Assembly: GCA_964408455.1 (NCBI GenBank) | Contig: CAYOZN010000015.1 | Coordinates: forward strand, 1-64,000 | Direction of reading: 5' to 3' | DNA from: CAYOZN01 sp964408455 | Lineage (GTDB): Bacteria; Planctomycetota; Phycisphaerae; UBA1845; UTPLA1 | DNA: 64,000 bases | Part shown: in pieces, positions 1-8,125 of the stretch | How the letters are laid out: each line of letters starts with the position of its first letter | How positions within the stretch are numbered: position 1 is the stretch's first letter | Position numbers and translations under genes: made by a program | The notes under the pieces: generated by a model | Seen by the model: the letters and a program-made list of their open reading frames with translations, nothing else | Databases searched by the model: none | Told to the model about the DNA's origin: nothing

Positions 1-626
1 AGATGCTCGAGGGGACCGTCTCCAACATCCCGCCGCAGGGCGGCCGCAAGCACCCGGAGCAGCAGTACATTCAGATGGACACTTCGCAGATCCTGTTCAT
101 CTGCGGCGGCACCTTCAGCGGCCTGGAGGAGATCATCAAGCGCCGCGTGGGCCGCAAGGCCGTCGGCTTTGCCAGCGAGAGCGCCGGCGAAGACACGGTG
201 TCCGCACGGGGCGAGTTGCTGGCCCAGGTCACGCCTGAGGACCTGATCGAATTCGGCATGATCCCCGAATTCGTCGGCCGCCTGCCGGCGGTCGCTTCGC
301 TGGCCCCGCTCGATGAGCGGGCGCTGGTCCAGGTGTTGACCGAGCCGCGGAATGCGCTGTGCCGGCAGTACCAGAAGATGTTTGAGCTGGCCGGCAGCGA
401 GCTCGAATTCAACGAAGATGCCCTGCACGAAATCGCCCGCCGGGCACTGAAACGTGACACCGGCGCCCGGGCCCTGCGCGGCGTGGTGGAAGACCTGATG
501 CTGGACATCATGTACTACCTGCCGGAGCAGGATCGCCAGGGCCGCTACATCGTGACCGATGCGATCGTGCGCGGCGAGGAGATCGCCAAGCCGGTTCGCG
601 AGGAGCGGCGGAAGGAATCGGCATGA
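1..626 (+). CDS. clpX: ClpX, C-terminal part (5' end outside window)
   Basis: AAA+ unfoldase subunit of the ClpXP protease, which recognises, unfolds and feeds substrates into ClpP in the cytoplasm. Only the last ~208 residues are present; the frame is open to the left edge, so the zinc-binding domain and Walker A lie outside. The visible part has the ClpX stretch GTVSNIPPQGGRKHP, the ICGGTFSGLE segment after it, 'IPEFVGRLP' before the small domain, and the sensor-2 motif 'DTGARALRG' (arginine contacting nucleotide). The C-terminus is charged and slightly extended (KPVREERRKESA). Nothing downstream on the same strand suggests an operon partner, and no lon follows. The family is unmistakable. 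Confidence 0.96.
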   Translation, partial: MLEGTVSNIPPQGGRKHPEQQYIQMDTSQILFICGGTFSGLEEIIKRRVGRKAVGFASESAGEDTVSARGELLAQVTPEDLIEFGMIPEFVGRLPAVASLAPLDERALVQVLTEPRNALCRQYQKMFELAGSELEFNEDALHEIARRALKRDTGARALRGVVEDLMLDIMYYLPEQDRQGRYIVTDAIVRGEEIAKPVREERRKESA

Positions 627-820
627 CGGCAGGAATTGTGAATGGCGAATGCTGAATGGCGAATTCGCGGGACGGCTGGCTCATTCGCACCACTCGAGCC
701 CCATTTTCCCTCGCTGATGCGTGCATTCTAAATTCCGGGTCCCGTAATCCCCGATGTATACGGCAAGGCACCGAGCGCGCCCGCATCGAGGGTACCGGCT
801 ACCGGCGCCAGGAGACCGCC

Positions 821-1003
821 GTGGACAGCGCCAATACCAACAACATGGTCATGCTGATGTGCCCGAACCTGAAGTGCCGGAAGGTGCTGCGCGTTCCGGA
901 AGGCTGCCGCGGCAAATTCGTCCGCTGTCAGTTCTGCTCGACGACCTTCAAGGTGCCTCTGGCCCGCCCCGCTTCGGAGCCATCCGGCGAAAAGAAGTCA
1001 TAA
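821..1003 (+). CDS. Small zinc-ribbon protein (60 aa)
   Basis: Predicted 60-residue protein with a treble-clef/zinc-ribbon pattern: 'MCPNLKCRKVLRVPEGCRG' then 'VRCQFCSTTFKVP', i.e. C-x4-C and C-x2-C knuckles. Such MJ0042-like mini zinc ribbons are common in Planctomycetota, alone or at the N-terminus of membrane proteins. I chose the GTG at 821 because a GGAG Shine-Dalgarno lies 7 bases upstream. The open frame extends back to 656, but that part is low-complexity and looks intergenic. An internal ATG at 845 is a possible shorter start. Function unknown; binding of zinc, and possibly nucleic acid or protein, is inferred from the fold only. Confidence 0.62.
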   Translation: MDSANTNNMVMLMCPNLKCRKVLRVPEGCRGKFVRCQFCSTTFKVPLARPASEPSGEKKS

Positions 1004-1004
1004 C

Positions 1005-1024
1005 CGGCCAACGCCGCTTTTTTT
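1005..1024 (+). terminator. Weak hairpin plus T7 after the zinc-ribbon gene
   Basis: A 4-bp GC stem (cggc/gccg, loop caac) directly after the stop codon is followed by C and seven T. This is a minimal intrinsic-terminator shape; the short stem makes it uncertain. Confidence 0.35.
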
Positions 1025-1257
1025 ACGCCTGAAGCAGAATACAGCCGCCCGCGGCGCATTTCTCACCGGGGCACCCGGGAAAAAGAGTTTAATAGTCGCG
1101 AATTCACGATACCGCGCCTTGCCTTCGCCTCATGCGGCGAGACACACCTATATTCCTCCGGCCGTAGCCGGGGCGCGTTCAGCGGATCGCCACGGCGGCG
1201 CCGCGCGGACGTCGGCCACCGCACGGTTGCAAACCACTTCCACGAGGAGCCAATCCC

Positions 1258-2106
1258 ATGCGCTGGGGCGGTCTGCGGCGAAGTCAGAACGTGGAAGACC
1301 GGCGGCATCTGGGCGGCCGGCGCGTGGCCATCGGCGGCGGACTGGGCGGCATCGTCTTTCTGATATTCTATCTGATACTTGGCGGCGATCCGCAGGCGCT
1401 ATTGGACGATCGCGGCGGAGGCGCGGGGTATGCGCCCTCCAACCGCGCGGCCGCGCCCGCCGACGACGAACAGACCGAGTTCGTCCGGGCCATTCTCGGC
1501 GCGACGGAGGATGTCTGGCGGCAGCAGTTCGCGAGCATGGAGCTGGCGTATCGCGAGCCGACGCTCGTGCTGTTTGCCGGCGCGACGGAATCATCCTGTG
1601 GCATGGGATCGGCGGCGATGGGGCCCTTCTACTGCCCTGCCGATCAGCAGGTGTACATCGATCTCTCGTTCTTCGACGAGCTGGACCGACGGTTCGGCGC
1701 GCCGGGGGACTTTGCGCAGGCGTATGTCATCGCCCACGAAGTCGGCCATCACGTGCAGCACCTGCTGGGTACCAGCCGCCGCGTGCAGGCGCAGCGCGGC
1801 CGCCTCAGCGAGCGCGAATACAACGATCTCTCCGTGCGGCTGGAACTGCAGGCGGATTTCTATGCGGGCGTGTGGGCGCATCACACGCAGCGCATGCGCG
1901 ATGTCCTGGAGCGCGGTGACCTCGAGGAGGCACTGAGCGCCGCGGCGGCCATCGGCGACGATCGCCTTCAGAAACAGGCGCAGGGCTACGCCGTGCCCGA
2001 CTCCTTCACCCACGGCACGTCGGCCCAGCGGGTCAAATGGTTCCGCCGCGGCTTTGAAACGGGCGATCTTTCGCAGGGCGACACGTTTAACATTTCCAGG
2101 CCCTGA
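1258..2106 (+). CDS. Neutral zinc metallopeptidase, YpfJ family
   Basis: Membrane-anchored metalloprotease of the YpfJ/KPN_02809 family (Pfam Zn_peptidase, PF04228). The N-terminus is 'MRWGGLRRSQNVEDRR', a typical opening of this family, then one transmembrane segment at about residues 22-42 (GGLGGIVFLIFYLILGG), a linker and the catalytic domain. The zinc motif HEVGHH lies at about residues 160-165, and the downstream 'ELQADFYAGVWAHH' supplies the third ligand region. The total of 282 aa is normal for the family. The ATG follows a purine-rich 'cacgaggagccaatccc'. The substrate is not known. The gene is monocistronic by spacing; nothing in the context narrows its role. Confidence 0.9.
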   Translation: MRWGGLRRSQNVEDRRHLGGRRVAIGGGLGGIVFLIFYLILGGDPQALLDDRGGGAGYAPSNRAAAPADDEQTEFVRAILGATEDVWRQQFASMELAYREPTLVLFAGATESSCGMGSAAMGPFYCPADQQVYIDLSFFDELDRRFGAPGDFAQAYVIAHEVGHHVQHLLGTSRRVQAQRGRLSEREYNDLSVRLELQADFYAGVWAHHTQRMRDVLERGDLEEALSAAAAIGDDRLQKQAQGYAVPDSFTHGTSAQRVKWFRRGFETGDLSQGDTFNISRP

Positions 2107-2321
2107 GGCCCCCCACTTTCTTTAAACCGGACTGGCTCCCGAGGCCTGCTGTTGCCCGGCCACGTGCCCGGCGCCGAGTTGCCGTGACCGCGCGATTTTC
2201 CGGGGCGATGGCGCGAGCGACGACCTTTTTGTGGAATTCGATACCGATCAGAGTTACGCTGGTCAGCAAGTCGGGCGGCCCGGGCGGGTCCTGCTCTCAA
2301 CTTCTGCCATGGGAGACTGCC

Positions 2322-2723
2322 ATGAGTGTGACGCTGACGATCCGGGACGAGACGTCGTCGGGACAGACGCTGGGCGAACTGAGCCTCGACTTCCTGAACG
2401 AGCGCATCACCATTCGCGAACTGATCCGCAGCCGGGTGTATCAGGAGGTGCAGGACTACAACCTGCGGCGGGCGCAGAACGGCGTCTTTCACGGGCTGGT
2501 GCAGCCGGCGCAGGCGGAGCGCGAGTTGAATGGCCGTGGCGTGCGGCCGGGGCGGGAGATCGACTGGAAGAAGCAGTTTGATGTCGCGCTGGAGGCATTC
2601 GAGCGGAATGGGTTTCTGATCCTGGTGGACGATCATCAGGCGGCGGCGCTGGATGAGGAGATCGAGCTGACGCCGGCGACGCGGGTGTCGTTCTTGAAGC
2701 TGGTTCCACTGGTCGGCGGCTGA
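2322..2723 (+). CDS. Small companion protein of DUF4132 with C-terminal Gly-Gly (possible ubiquitin-like fold)
   Basis: 133-residue protein translated just ahead of the giant DUF4132 gene (7 bases between stop and ATG), so almost certainly co-translated with it. It begins with an alternating hydrophobic strand (MSVTLTIRDE), has a helix 'ERITIRELIRSRVYQEVQDY', then 'WKKQFDVALEAFERNGFLILVDDHQ'. It closes with 'LDEEIELTPATRVSFLKL' and the exact C-terminus PLVGG-stop. The ending (acidic 'LDEEIEL', a turn, a hydrophobic strand, then Gly-Gly) resembles the tail of ThiS/MoaD and ubiquitin-like beta-grasp proteins. That resemblance is my inference; the fold is not proven and no E1- or JAB-type gene adjoins. 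The frame is open back to 2184, but ATG 2322 starts the conserved-looking part. Confidence 0.72.
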   Translation: MSVTLTIRDETSSGQTLGELSLDFLNERITIRELIRSRVYQEVQDYNLRRAQNGVFHGLVQPAQAERELNGRGVRPGREIDWKKQFDVALEAFERNGFLILVDDHQAAALDEEIELTPATRVSFLKLVPLVGG

Positions 2724-2730
2724 ACAGGAC

Positions 2731-5700
2731 ATGACGCAGTCAACGAAGAAAGCCGGCAGGGCGAAGCAGTCATCCGTCAAGCCGTTGGTGGCGTCAACAG
2801 GCGCGGTCGGCGCCACCGCACTCGCCAAAAAGTGGTTCCAGGCCACGGTCGAATTAGCAAAGCAAATTGCATGGTGCAACAAGGATTCGGTGCGCGCTTC
2901 AAAAATTGGAAAAACCATCCTCAATGCCGATCGGCGGCAGCAAGCTGAGTTCGTTTTATTCGTCGTCGACAAGCTCGCGAAGACCAGCGAGCGATTTGGA
3001 AAGCCGGTTCCGGGTTTTGATTCAAACCGTGCGAACCTGCACCATTGCAAGTCCTACCCGGGTGTGGGTCTCTACATCGTTCGCGATCTTCTGCGAAAGA
3101 CGCTTCCATTCACCGACGCTGAAATTGTCCAGCTTGCGCAGAGGTCGGCGGACGTAGGCTGCGCCTCGGAACTGACATTCCCGCACCTGTCAGGGCTGAT
3201 CGGACTCTTTGAGAAACACTCGAAAACTAACGGCGGCACCTCGCCACAATTGGGAAGGCAGCTCGAGCGGTTTGCCAGAGCGATCGAGAATTGCGGCCGT
3301 GCGGCCGAGCTACGCTATGCCAGGCGATTGTTAATACTGACGACAGCATCGACTTCTCACGACGGCGACCAAGCTCGATCGCCTCACCCGTCAACCGCCA
3401 TGTCTGCCCAAGCCACTTGCAGACCCGTGCGACCCGAAGCCGCCGGTCATTCCGCTGTACTTGATCAATTGAAGCGAAATATTGGTCTGACCGCAGTAGA
3501 CGCGCCGGAGCCGCAGGCCACCAATCCCGGGCAATGGCATTTCGCGCCGCAAAGTGACTCGCCGCTGCGAAAGGAGCACGACCTGCTGACGCAATTGTTG
3601 ACGGAGGCGGGCCGCATGCGAAACATTTACGAGATGCGGCTGGGAAAGCTGCCGACCGGCGATCGAATCAAGTCCATGTCGCCTGCCGCGCGCGGTCGCG
3701 TCCTGCTTGCCGCCTGCGAGCGTGTCTGTTCGTACGACCGCGCAGGGACCGATACGCTGGCGAACCAGTGGCAAAATTATTACGTCGCTACAAGCCTGGC
3801 ATCGGAACTTGCACAGCTCAACGTGACGTTCGATCGCGCCGGTTTGTTCGACTATCTTTTGTTCGTTGCTACGCGCGAAGACCACGAACGACCGCCACTC
3901 GGTTTCATCAGCGATCTCATCGGCCACGTCGAGCGGGAGGCGGTGGATGCCGCGTTGTCGGAGGGTGAGCGTTACACACTGTTTCTTCTGCGGGCATCGT
4001 TGACCACCGGACCGCCGCTGGGCGTTCCCGACGAGAATTGCGCGCGATTGTCCAGGCTGATCGGCGACGGCAAGCAGGGCTTCCTCGTGCCGGGGGAGGC
4101 CTGGAGCGACGCGCTCAACGCGGAGCTTGCCGGGGCGGATGCCCGCGTGCGGGAGGGCTGGGTGGCTCTGCTCGCGCACCTGTTAAAGGCGACCACGTCG
4201 CGGCCGACGGCCAAATGGCTGTCGACGGCGGCGAAGCTGGTGGATGACATCGGTGGCGATCGCGTGCGGGACTCCATCGTCGCGTGGCTGCGGCAGGTTC
4301 CGTCCGGTCGCACGCGGCCCTGCAAATGCGGCAAGTGCGACAACATTCACGAGGAAAACGCAAACTGCCTCCGCGGCATGCTCTGGATATTGCCCACGCT
4401 GGGCCCGGACGCGGACATTGTCCGGGCAATCGCCGCCGCCGCTCAGTCGGCCTATCGGAAGTTGCCCGGCGTCGGGCCGCGCGCCGTCAAGGTCGGCAAT
4501 GCGGCAGTGTATGCGCTGAGTCAGATCGCGTTTCCGGAGGCGGCCGGGCAGCTCGCGATGCTCAAGACGCGCGTCAAGTTCGGTACGGCGCAGAAGGAGA
4601 TTGATAAGGCCTTCACGGTGGCGGCGGAGCGTGCGGGGCTGCCGCGCGACGAGATTGAGGAAATGGGCGTGCCGGCCTATGGCCTGGAGGAGGTCGGCCG
4701 CCGCCGCGAGACGTTCGGCGACTATGCGGCGGAGCTTATCGTCGTCGACTCGAGCACCGTCGAGATTCGCTGGACGCGAAATGACGGCAAGGCGATCAAG
4801 TCCCCGCCCGCCGCTGCGAAGAAGGAACATGCCGAGGAGGTGAAGGAACTCAGCCAGGCGGCGAAGGACATTCAGGCCATGCTGCCGGCGCAGCGGGAGC
4901 GCATCGATTCGCTGTTCTTGGCGCAGAAGTCGTGGCCGTTCGACAAATGGCGCGAGCGGTATCTCGATCATCCGCTGATCGGCGCGATCGCGCGCCGGCT
5001 CATCTGGCAATTTTCAGACGGAAAGCGCCGGGTGGATGGCATGTTTCTCGACGGCGCCATTGTCGACGTAAACGACAGGCCCATCGGCTGGTTGTCGACC
5101 GAGGCGCGCGTGGAGATGTGGCACCCGATCGGGCGGGAGACGGCCGACGTGGTCGCGTGGCGGTCGTGGCTGGAGCGGCACCAGGTGCGGCAACCGTTCA
5201 AACAGGCCCACCGCGAAATTTACGTTCTCACGGACGCGGAGCGGACCACGCGGGTCTATTCCAACCGGTTCGCGGCGCACGTGCTGCGGCAACACCAGTT
5301 CAACGCCCTGTGTGCCGCGCGTGGCTGGAAGAACAAGCTGCGGCTGGCGGTGGACGACGAGTACCCGCCGGCCACGCGCTCGCTGGCCGGCTGGAACCTG
5401 CGCGCCGAGTACTGGGTGGAGGGCATCGGCGAAGCCTACGGCGCCGATACCAATGACAGCGGCGTGTTCCACCGTCTGTCCACCGACCAGGTGCGGTTCT
5501 ATGAACTGGGCGCCACCCAGGTTCGAGCGCACGCCTTTGGCGGCGGCGGCTATGGAGCGGGTCGCGAACCGCCGGCGGAGCCGCTGCCGCTGGAGCAGAT
5601 TCCGCCGCTCGTCTTTTCGGAGATCATGCGCGACGTGGACCTGTTCGTCGGCGTCGCCAGCGTCGCCAACGATCCCACGTGGCAGGATGGCGGGCCGGAC

Positions 5701-6081
5701 GGTCGATTCCGCGACTACTGGAGCGACTATGCCTTCGGCGGACTGGGCGAAGCGGCGAAGACGCGGCGCGAGGTGCTGGCGGGCCTGCTGCCGAGGTTGA
5801 AAATCGCCGATCGCTGCACGCTGACGGACAAGTTTCTCGTGGTGCGCGGCGATCTGCGGACGTACAAGATTCACCTCGGCAGCAGCAACATCCTCATGGA
5901 GCCCAACGACCAGTATCTGTGCATCGTGCCGGGGCGTGGCGCGGCCCGGGCCGGCGCCGACGGCGCCGTGTTTTTGCCGTTCGAGGGCGATGAACGGCTG
6001 GCGGTCATTCTTAGCAAGGCGCTACTACTGGCGGACGATCGCACGATCACGGATGAATCCATCAAGCGGCAGATCCTGTGA
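2731..6081 (+). CDS. Giant DUF4132 protein (YehI/MolR type)
   Basis: 1116-residue cytoplasmic protein. The N-terminal ~600 residues look alpha-helical. They hold a Cys cluster at about 531-546 (CKCGKCD...NANC, possibly a metal knuckle) and the family block 'ALSQIAFPEAAGQLAMLKTR'. The DUF4132 core follows (about 660-870: 'QKSWPFDKWRERYLDHPLIG', 'GAIVDVNDRPIGW', 'WLERHQVRQPFKQAHREIY'). The C-terminal part has 'YKIHLGSSNILMEPNDQYLC', the DUF7737-like end. E. coli relatives are YehI and MolR, whose locus also carries MoxR-AAA and VWA genes; none is present here. Biochemical role unknown. The first ~700 bases look richer in A+T than the surroundings. The upstream Gly-Gly protein is its only evident partner. 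Confidence 0.85.
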   Translation: MTQSTKKAGRAKQSSVKPLVASTGAVGATALAKKWFQATVELAKQIAWCNKDSVRASKIGKTILNADRRQQAEFVLFVVDKLAKTSERFGKPVPGFDSNRANLHHCKSYPGVGLYIVRDLLRKTLPFTDAEIVQLAQRSADVGCASELTFPHLSGLIGLFEKHSKTNGGTSPQLGRQLERFARAIENCGRAAELRYARRLLILTTASTSHDGDQARSPHPSTAMSAQATCRPVRPEAAGHSAVLDQLKRNIGLTAVDAPEPQATNPGQWHFAPQSDSPLRKEHDLLTQLLTEAGRMRNIYEMRLGKLPTGDRIKSMSPAARGRVLLAACERVCSYDRAGTDTLANQWQNYYVATSLASELAQLNVTFDRAGLFDYLLFVATREDHERPPLGFISDLIGHVEREAVDAALSEGERYTLFLLRASLTTGPPLGVPDENCARLSRLIGDGKQGFLVPGEAWSDALNAELAGADARVREGWVALLAHLLKATTSRPTAKWLSTAAKLVDDIGGDRVRDSIVAWLRQVPSGRTRPCKCGKCDNIHEENANCLRGMLWILPTLGPDADIVRAIAAAAQSAYRKLPGVGPRAVKVGNAAVYALSQIAFPEAAGQLAMLKTRVKFGTAQKEIDKAFTVAAERAGLPRDEIEEMGVPAYGLEEVGRRRETFGDYAAELIVVDSSTVEIRWTRNDGKAIKSPPAAAKKEHAEEVKELSQAAKDIQAMLPAQRERIDSLFLAQKSWPFDKWRERYLDHPLIGAIARRLIWQFSDGKRRVDGMFLDGAIVDVNDRPIGWLSTEARVEMWHPIGRETADVVAWRSWLERHQVRQPFKQAHREIYVLTDAERTTRVYSNRFAAHVLRQHQFNALCAARGWKNKLRLAVDDEYPPATRSLAGWNLRAEYWVEGIGEAYGADTNDSGVFHRLSTDQVRFYELGATQVRAHAFGGGGYGAGREPPAEPLPLEQIPPLVFSEIMRDVDLFVGVASVANDPTWQDGGPDGRFRDYWSDYAFGGLGEAAKTRREVLAGLLPRLKIADRCTLTDKFLVVRGDLRTYKIHLGSSNILMEPNDQYLCIVPGRGAARAGADGAVFLPFEGDERLAVILSKALLLADDRTITDESIKRQIL

Positions 6082-6109
6082 CAGGGATCACTATCATTGC
6101 AGGGCCGTG

Positions 6110-6568
6110 ATGACGCTTTACTGCCCAACCTGCGGCTACAACCTGACGGGGCTGGCGGACAATCGCTGTCCGGAGTGCGGCAAGGCGTTCGATCCGCGGC
6201 AGGTCGGCCTTCAGCAGGCCAGCCGCAGCCGGGTCGATCTGCCCGATGATGTCACCATGGTGGCAGTCGCGGCGTGGCTCTTTGTCTTGCCGATGCTGTA
6301 CTGGGCCCTTGCTGCCGGGCTTGCGTGGTTGTGGGGAATCGATGCCGTGATGCTTCTGGTGCTGCTGCTGCTGGCCGCGCCCTTCATGCTGATGGTCGCG
6401 CGGCGTCTGTGCCGAAGGATTGCCTTCACGCGGGCGCTGGCCGACAACCGGCCGAGGGAGTGGGTCGTGGCGGGTGGGAGTGCCATGCGGCTGTCGACGG
6501 CGTTGTGGGCCATGCAGCTCTTTGCCGCCCTGGGCCCGGTGGTATTCGTCGTGGTTCTCGCAGGGTGA
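6110..6568 (+). CDS. Zinc-ribbon membrane protein
   Basis: 152-residue protein: an N-terminal zinc ribbon 'CPTCGYNLTGL...RCPECGKAFDP' (two CxxC knuckles, residues 5-31) followed by hydrophobic segments at about 48-66, 69-95 and 125-150. This 'CPxCGYNLTGL' ribbon plus membrane region is characteristic of many planctomycete proteins of unknown function. ATG 6110 is used; GTG 6107 directly precedes it in frame. It starts 28 bases after the DUF4132 stop and could be cotranscribed, but a functional link is not evident. The downstream junction holds the hairpin repeat array. Confidence 0.75.
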   Translation: MTLYCPTCGYNLTGLADNRCPECGKAFDPRQVGLQQASRSRVDLPDDVTMVAVAAWLFVLPMLYWALAAGLAWLWGIDAVMLLVLLLLAAPFMLMVARRLCRRIAFTRALADNRPREWVVAGGSAMRLSTALWAMQLFAALGPVVFVVVLAG

Positions 6569-6596
6569 TGCCGCTGGCTCGACCGTCCACGCACCC

Positions 6597-6742
6597 GCAC
6601 TGCTCATAGAGCAGTGGCACCCGCAGAGGATCGCAAATTCACTACTCACAGAGCAGTGGCACCCGCAGATACACGTGATTGCACTGCACACAGAGCAGTG
6701 GCACCCGCAGACGATCGCAAATTCACTGCTCACAGAGCAGTG
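6597..6742. repeat. Four 42-bp tandem units, each with an 8-bp-stem hairpin
   Basis: The right arm gagcagtg recurs at 6609, 6651, 6693 and 6735, an exact 42-base period. Each is preceded by the matching left arm cactgctc across a 3-base loop; copies 1 and 4 pair perfectly, copies 2 and 3 have one mismatch. The intervening bases are also similar (cacccgcag...gatcgcaaattc in two copies). The array fills the space between convergent genes ending at 6568 and 6767. It could serve as a bidirectional terminator or RNA-stabilising array, or be a mobile-repeat remnant. Confidence 0.9.
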
Positions 6743-6766
6743 GCACCCGTCGTCTGCTATTACACA

Positions 6767-7939
6767 TCACACCGCGGCTGCCGTCTTCAGCAGACGGTCG
6801 CGGTGCTCTTTCAGCAATGCGTCCAGGCGGCGTCCGAGACCCGGATGGGTGCCGTCGAAGGGCGTCGTCGCGGCACTCTCGGCGAGGGCGACGAACCACT
6901 TCACCAGGTTCAAGTAGTCATCGACATGCACCGACTCGGGCGCAATCTTCTTACCATCCATGTTGTGATAGTTGACCAGCGGCAGACAGATGCCCGTCGC
7001 GTCGTAGCCGTGATGGCAGTAGGCCGTGCTCTCGCAGGTGCCGCCGTCCATCAGCTTGCGCTGATAGCGAAACGACTTGTCCTTCTTCGCCTGCTCTTCG
7101 GCGACCACCTGGCAATAGGCGGTGGCCGCCGGGGTGAAGACGCTGGCCTTATCGCCGACGCGCAGGACCGGGCCGTCGCCCAGCGCGACGCCGGTGATGG
7201 CCTTGCTGCACTCCACCGCAACGACGAGTGCATCCTGCGGCACGGTCCTGGCACTGACCGCGGCGAGGGCGCCGGCAAAGCCAACTTCCTCGGCGCGGGT
7301 GAAGAAGGCGTAGGCGGGCACGCGCGATTTGCGGCGGCATAGTTCGTGCAGCATCGACAGGATTCCGGCAAGCCCGGCCAGGTCGTCACAGGCGCGGGCG
7401 AAGATCTGTCGCTTGCGGATGACGGCGTCGGACAGGGCCCACATGCCGGGGCTGCCGGGTGCAACGCTGCCGCCGGCGAGGCGCACGACGACAGCCGAGG
7501 GCGGGGCATCGGCGCCGAAGCTGCGCGCGCTGGTCGCCGCGCGCTGGGCAAGTTCCTTCTTGTTCATGCGGATGACGTCGGTGATGCGACCCTTCACCCA
7601 GGCCCCGGCCGAAAAGAACTGCACCCGCTCGCCGGCGAAATAGGGGTATTGCACCCATCCGCGCCAGTCGGCCCGCACGTGGCGGTCGTCGATCTGCTCG
7701 GTGGCGATAAAGCCGGGATGGTCCATGTGGGCCGCGAACAGGACCGGGCGGCCCTTCATCCGGAGTCGCTTCGGCGGCCGGTAGGTCACCAGGACGTTTC
7801 CGAACTGATCGCGCCGGATGGTCAGCGGCGGGCGCTTGGCGACAAAGCTCCCGATGTATTGCAGGACCTGCGTTTCGACGAATGGCGCCGTCGGCAGGTT
7901 GACGAGATCGACCAGAAACTGCGTGTGAACGGATGACAC
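6767..7939 (-). CDS. M42-family metallo-aminopeptidase-like protein
   Basis: Predicted cytoplasmic dinuclear metallo-aminopeptidase (M42/M20 clan). Ligand motifs seen in order: 'AAHMDHPGF' (His and Asp), 'RACDDLAGLAG' (bridging Asp), 'FTRAEEVGFAGA' (catalytic Glu-Glu), 'VAVECSK' and 'VNYHNMDG'; 'MDGGTCESTAY' is also M42-like. I start at GTG 7939, which has GGAGGA seven bases upstream; the longer frame to 8071 has no signal. The length of 390 aa is a little above the usual 340-370. It converges with the zinc-ribbon membrane gene across the hairpin array. Natural substrate unknown; a glutamyl aminopeptidase or endoglucanase-M label would be over-specific. Confidence 0.88.
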   Translation of the reverse strand: MSSVHTQFLVDLVNLPTAPFVETQVLQYIGSFVAKRPPLTIRRDQFGNVLVTYRPPKRLRMKGRPVLFAAHMDHPGFIATEQIDDRHVRADWRGWVQYPYFAGERVQFFSAGAWVKGRITDVIRMNKKELAQRAATSARSFGADAPPSAVVVRLAGGSVAPGSPGMWALSDAVIRKRQIFARACDDLAGLAGILSMLHELCRRKSRVPAYAFFTRAEEVGFAGALAAVSARTVPQDALVVAVECSKAITGVALGDGPVLRVGDKASVFTPAATAYCQVVAEEQAKKDKSFRYQRKLMDGGTCESTAYCHHGYDATGICLPLVNYHNMDGKKIAPESVHVDDYLNLVKWFVALAESAATTPFDGTHPGLGRRLDALLKEHRDRLLKTAAAV

Positions 7940-8125
7940 CGGGAATCCTCCAAACGCCTGAAAGTACGCCGGCTGCCTGCCGGCCGCGGAGCGACTATTG
8001 CATGCGGGGCCGCCGGGGCAATTGAAACATCGCGCCTGTTTGCGGCGGAATCGCGGGCGATCGGCGGGCAAATTCTGCTGGCAGCCGCCCCCACCGCCGC
8101 CGATACCTTAGTAGGAAACGCCGCC

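Noticed and set aside
6597..6742. CRISPR array
   Set aside because: Units contain hairpins, 'spacers' are nearly repeated themselves, only four units, and no cas genes.
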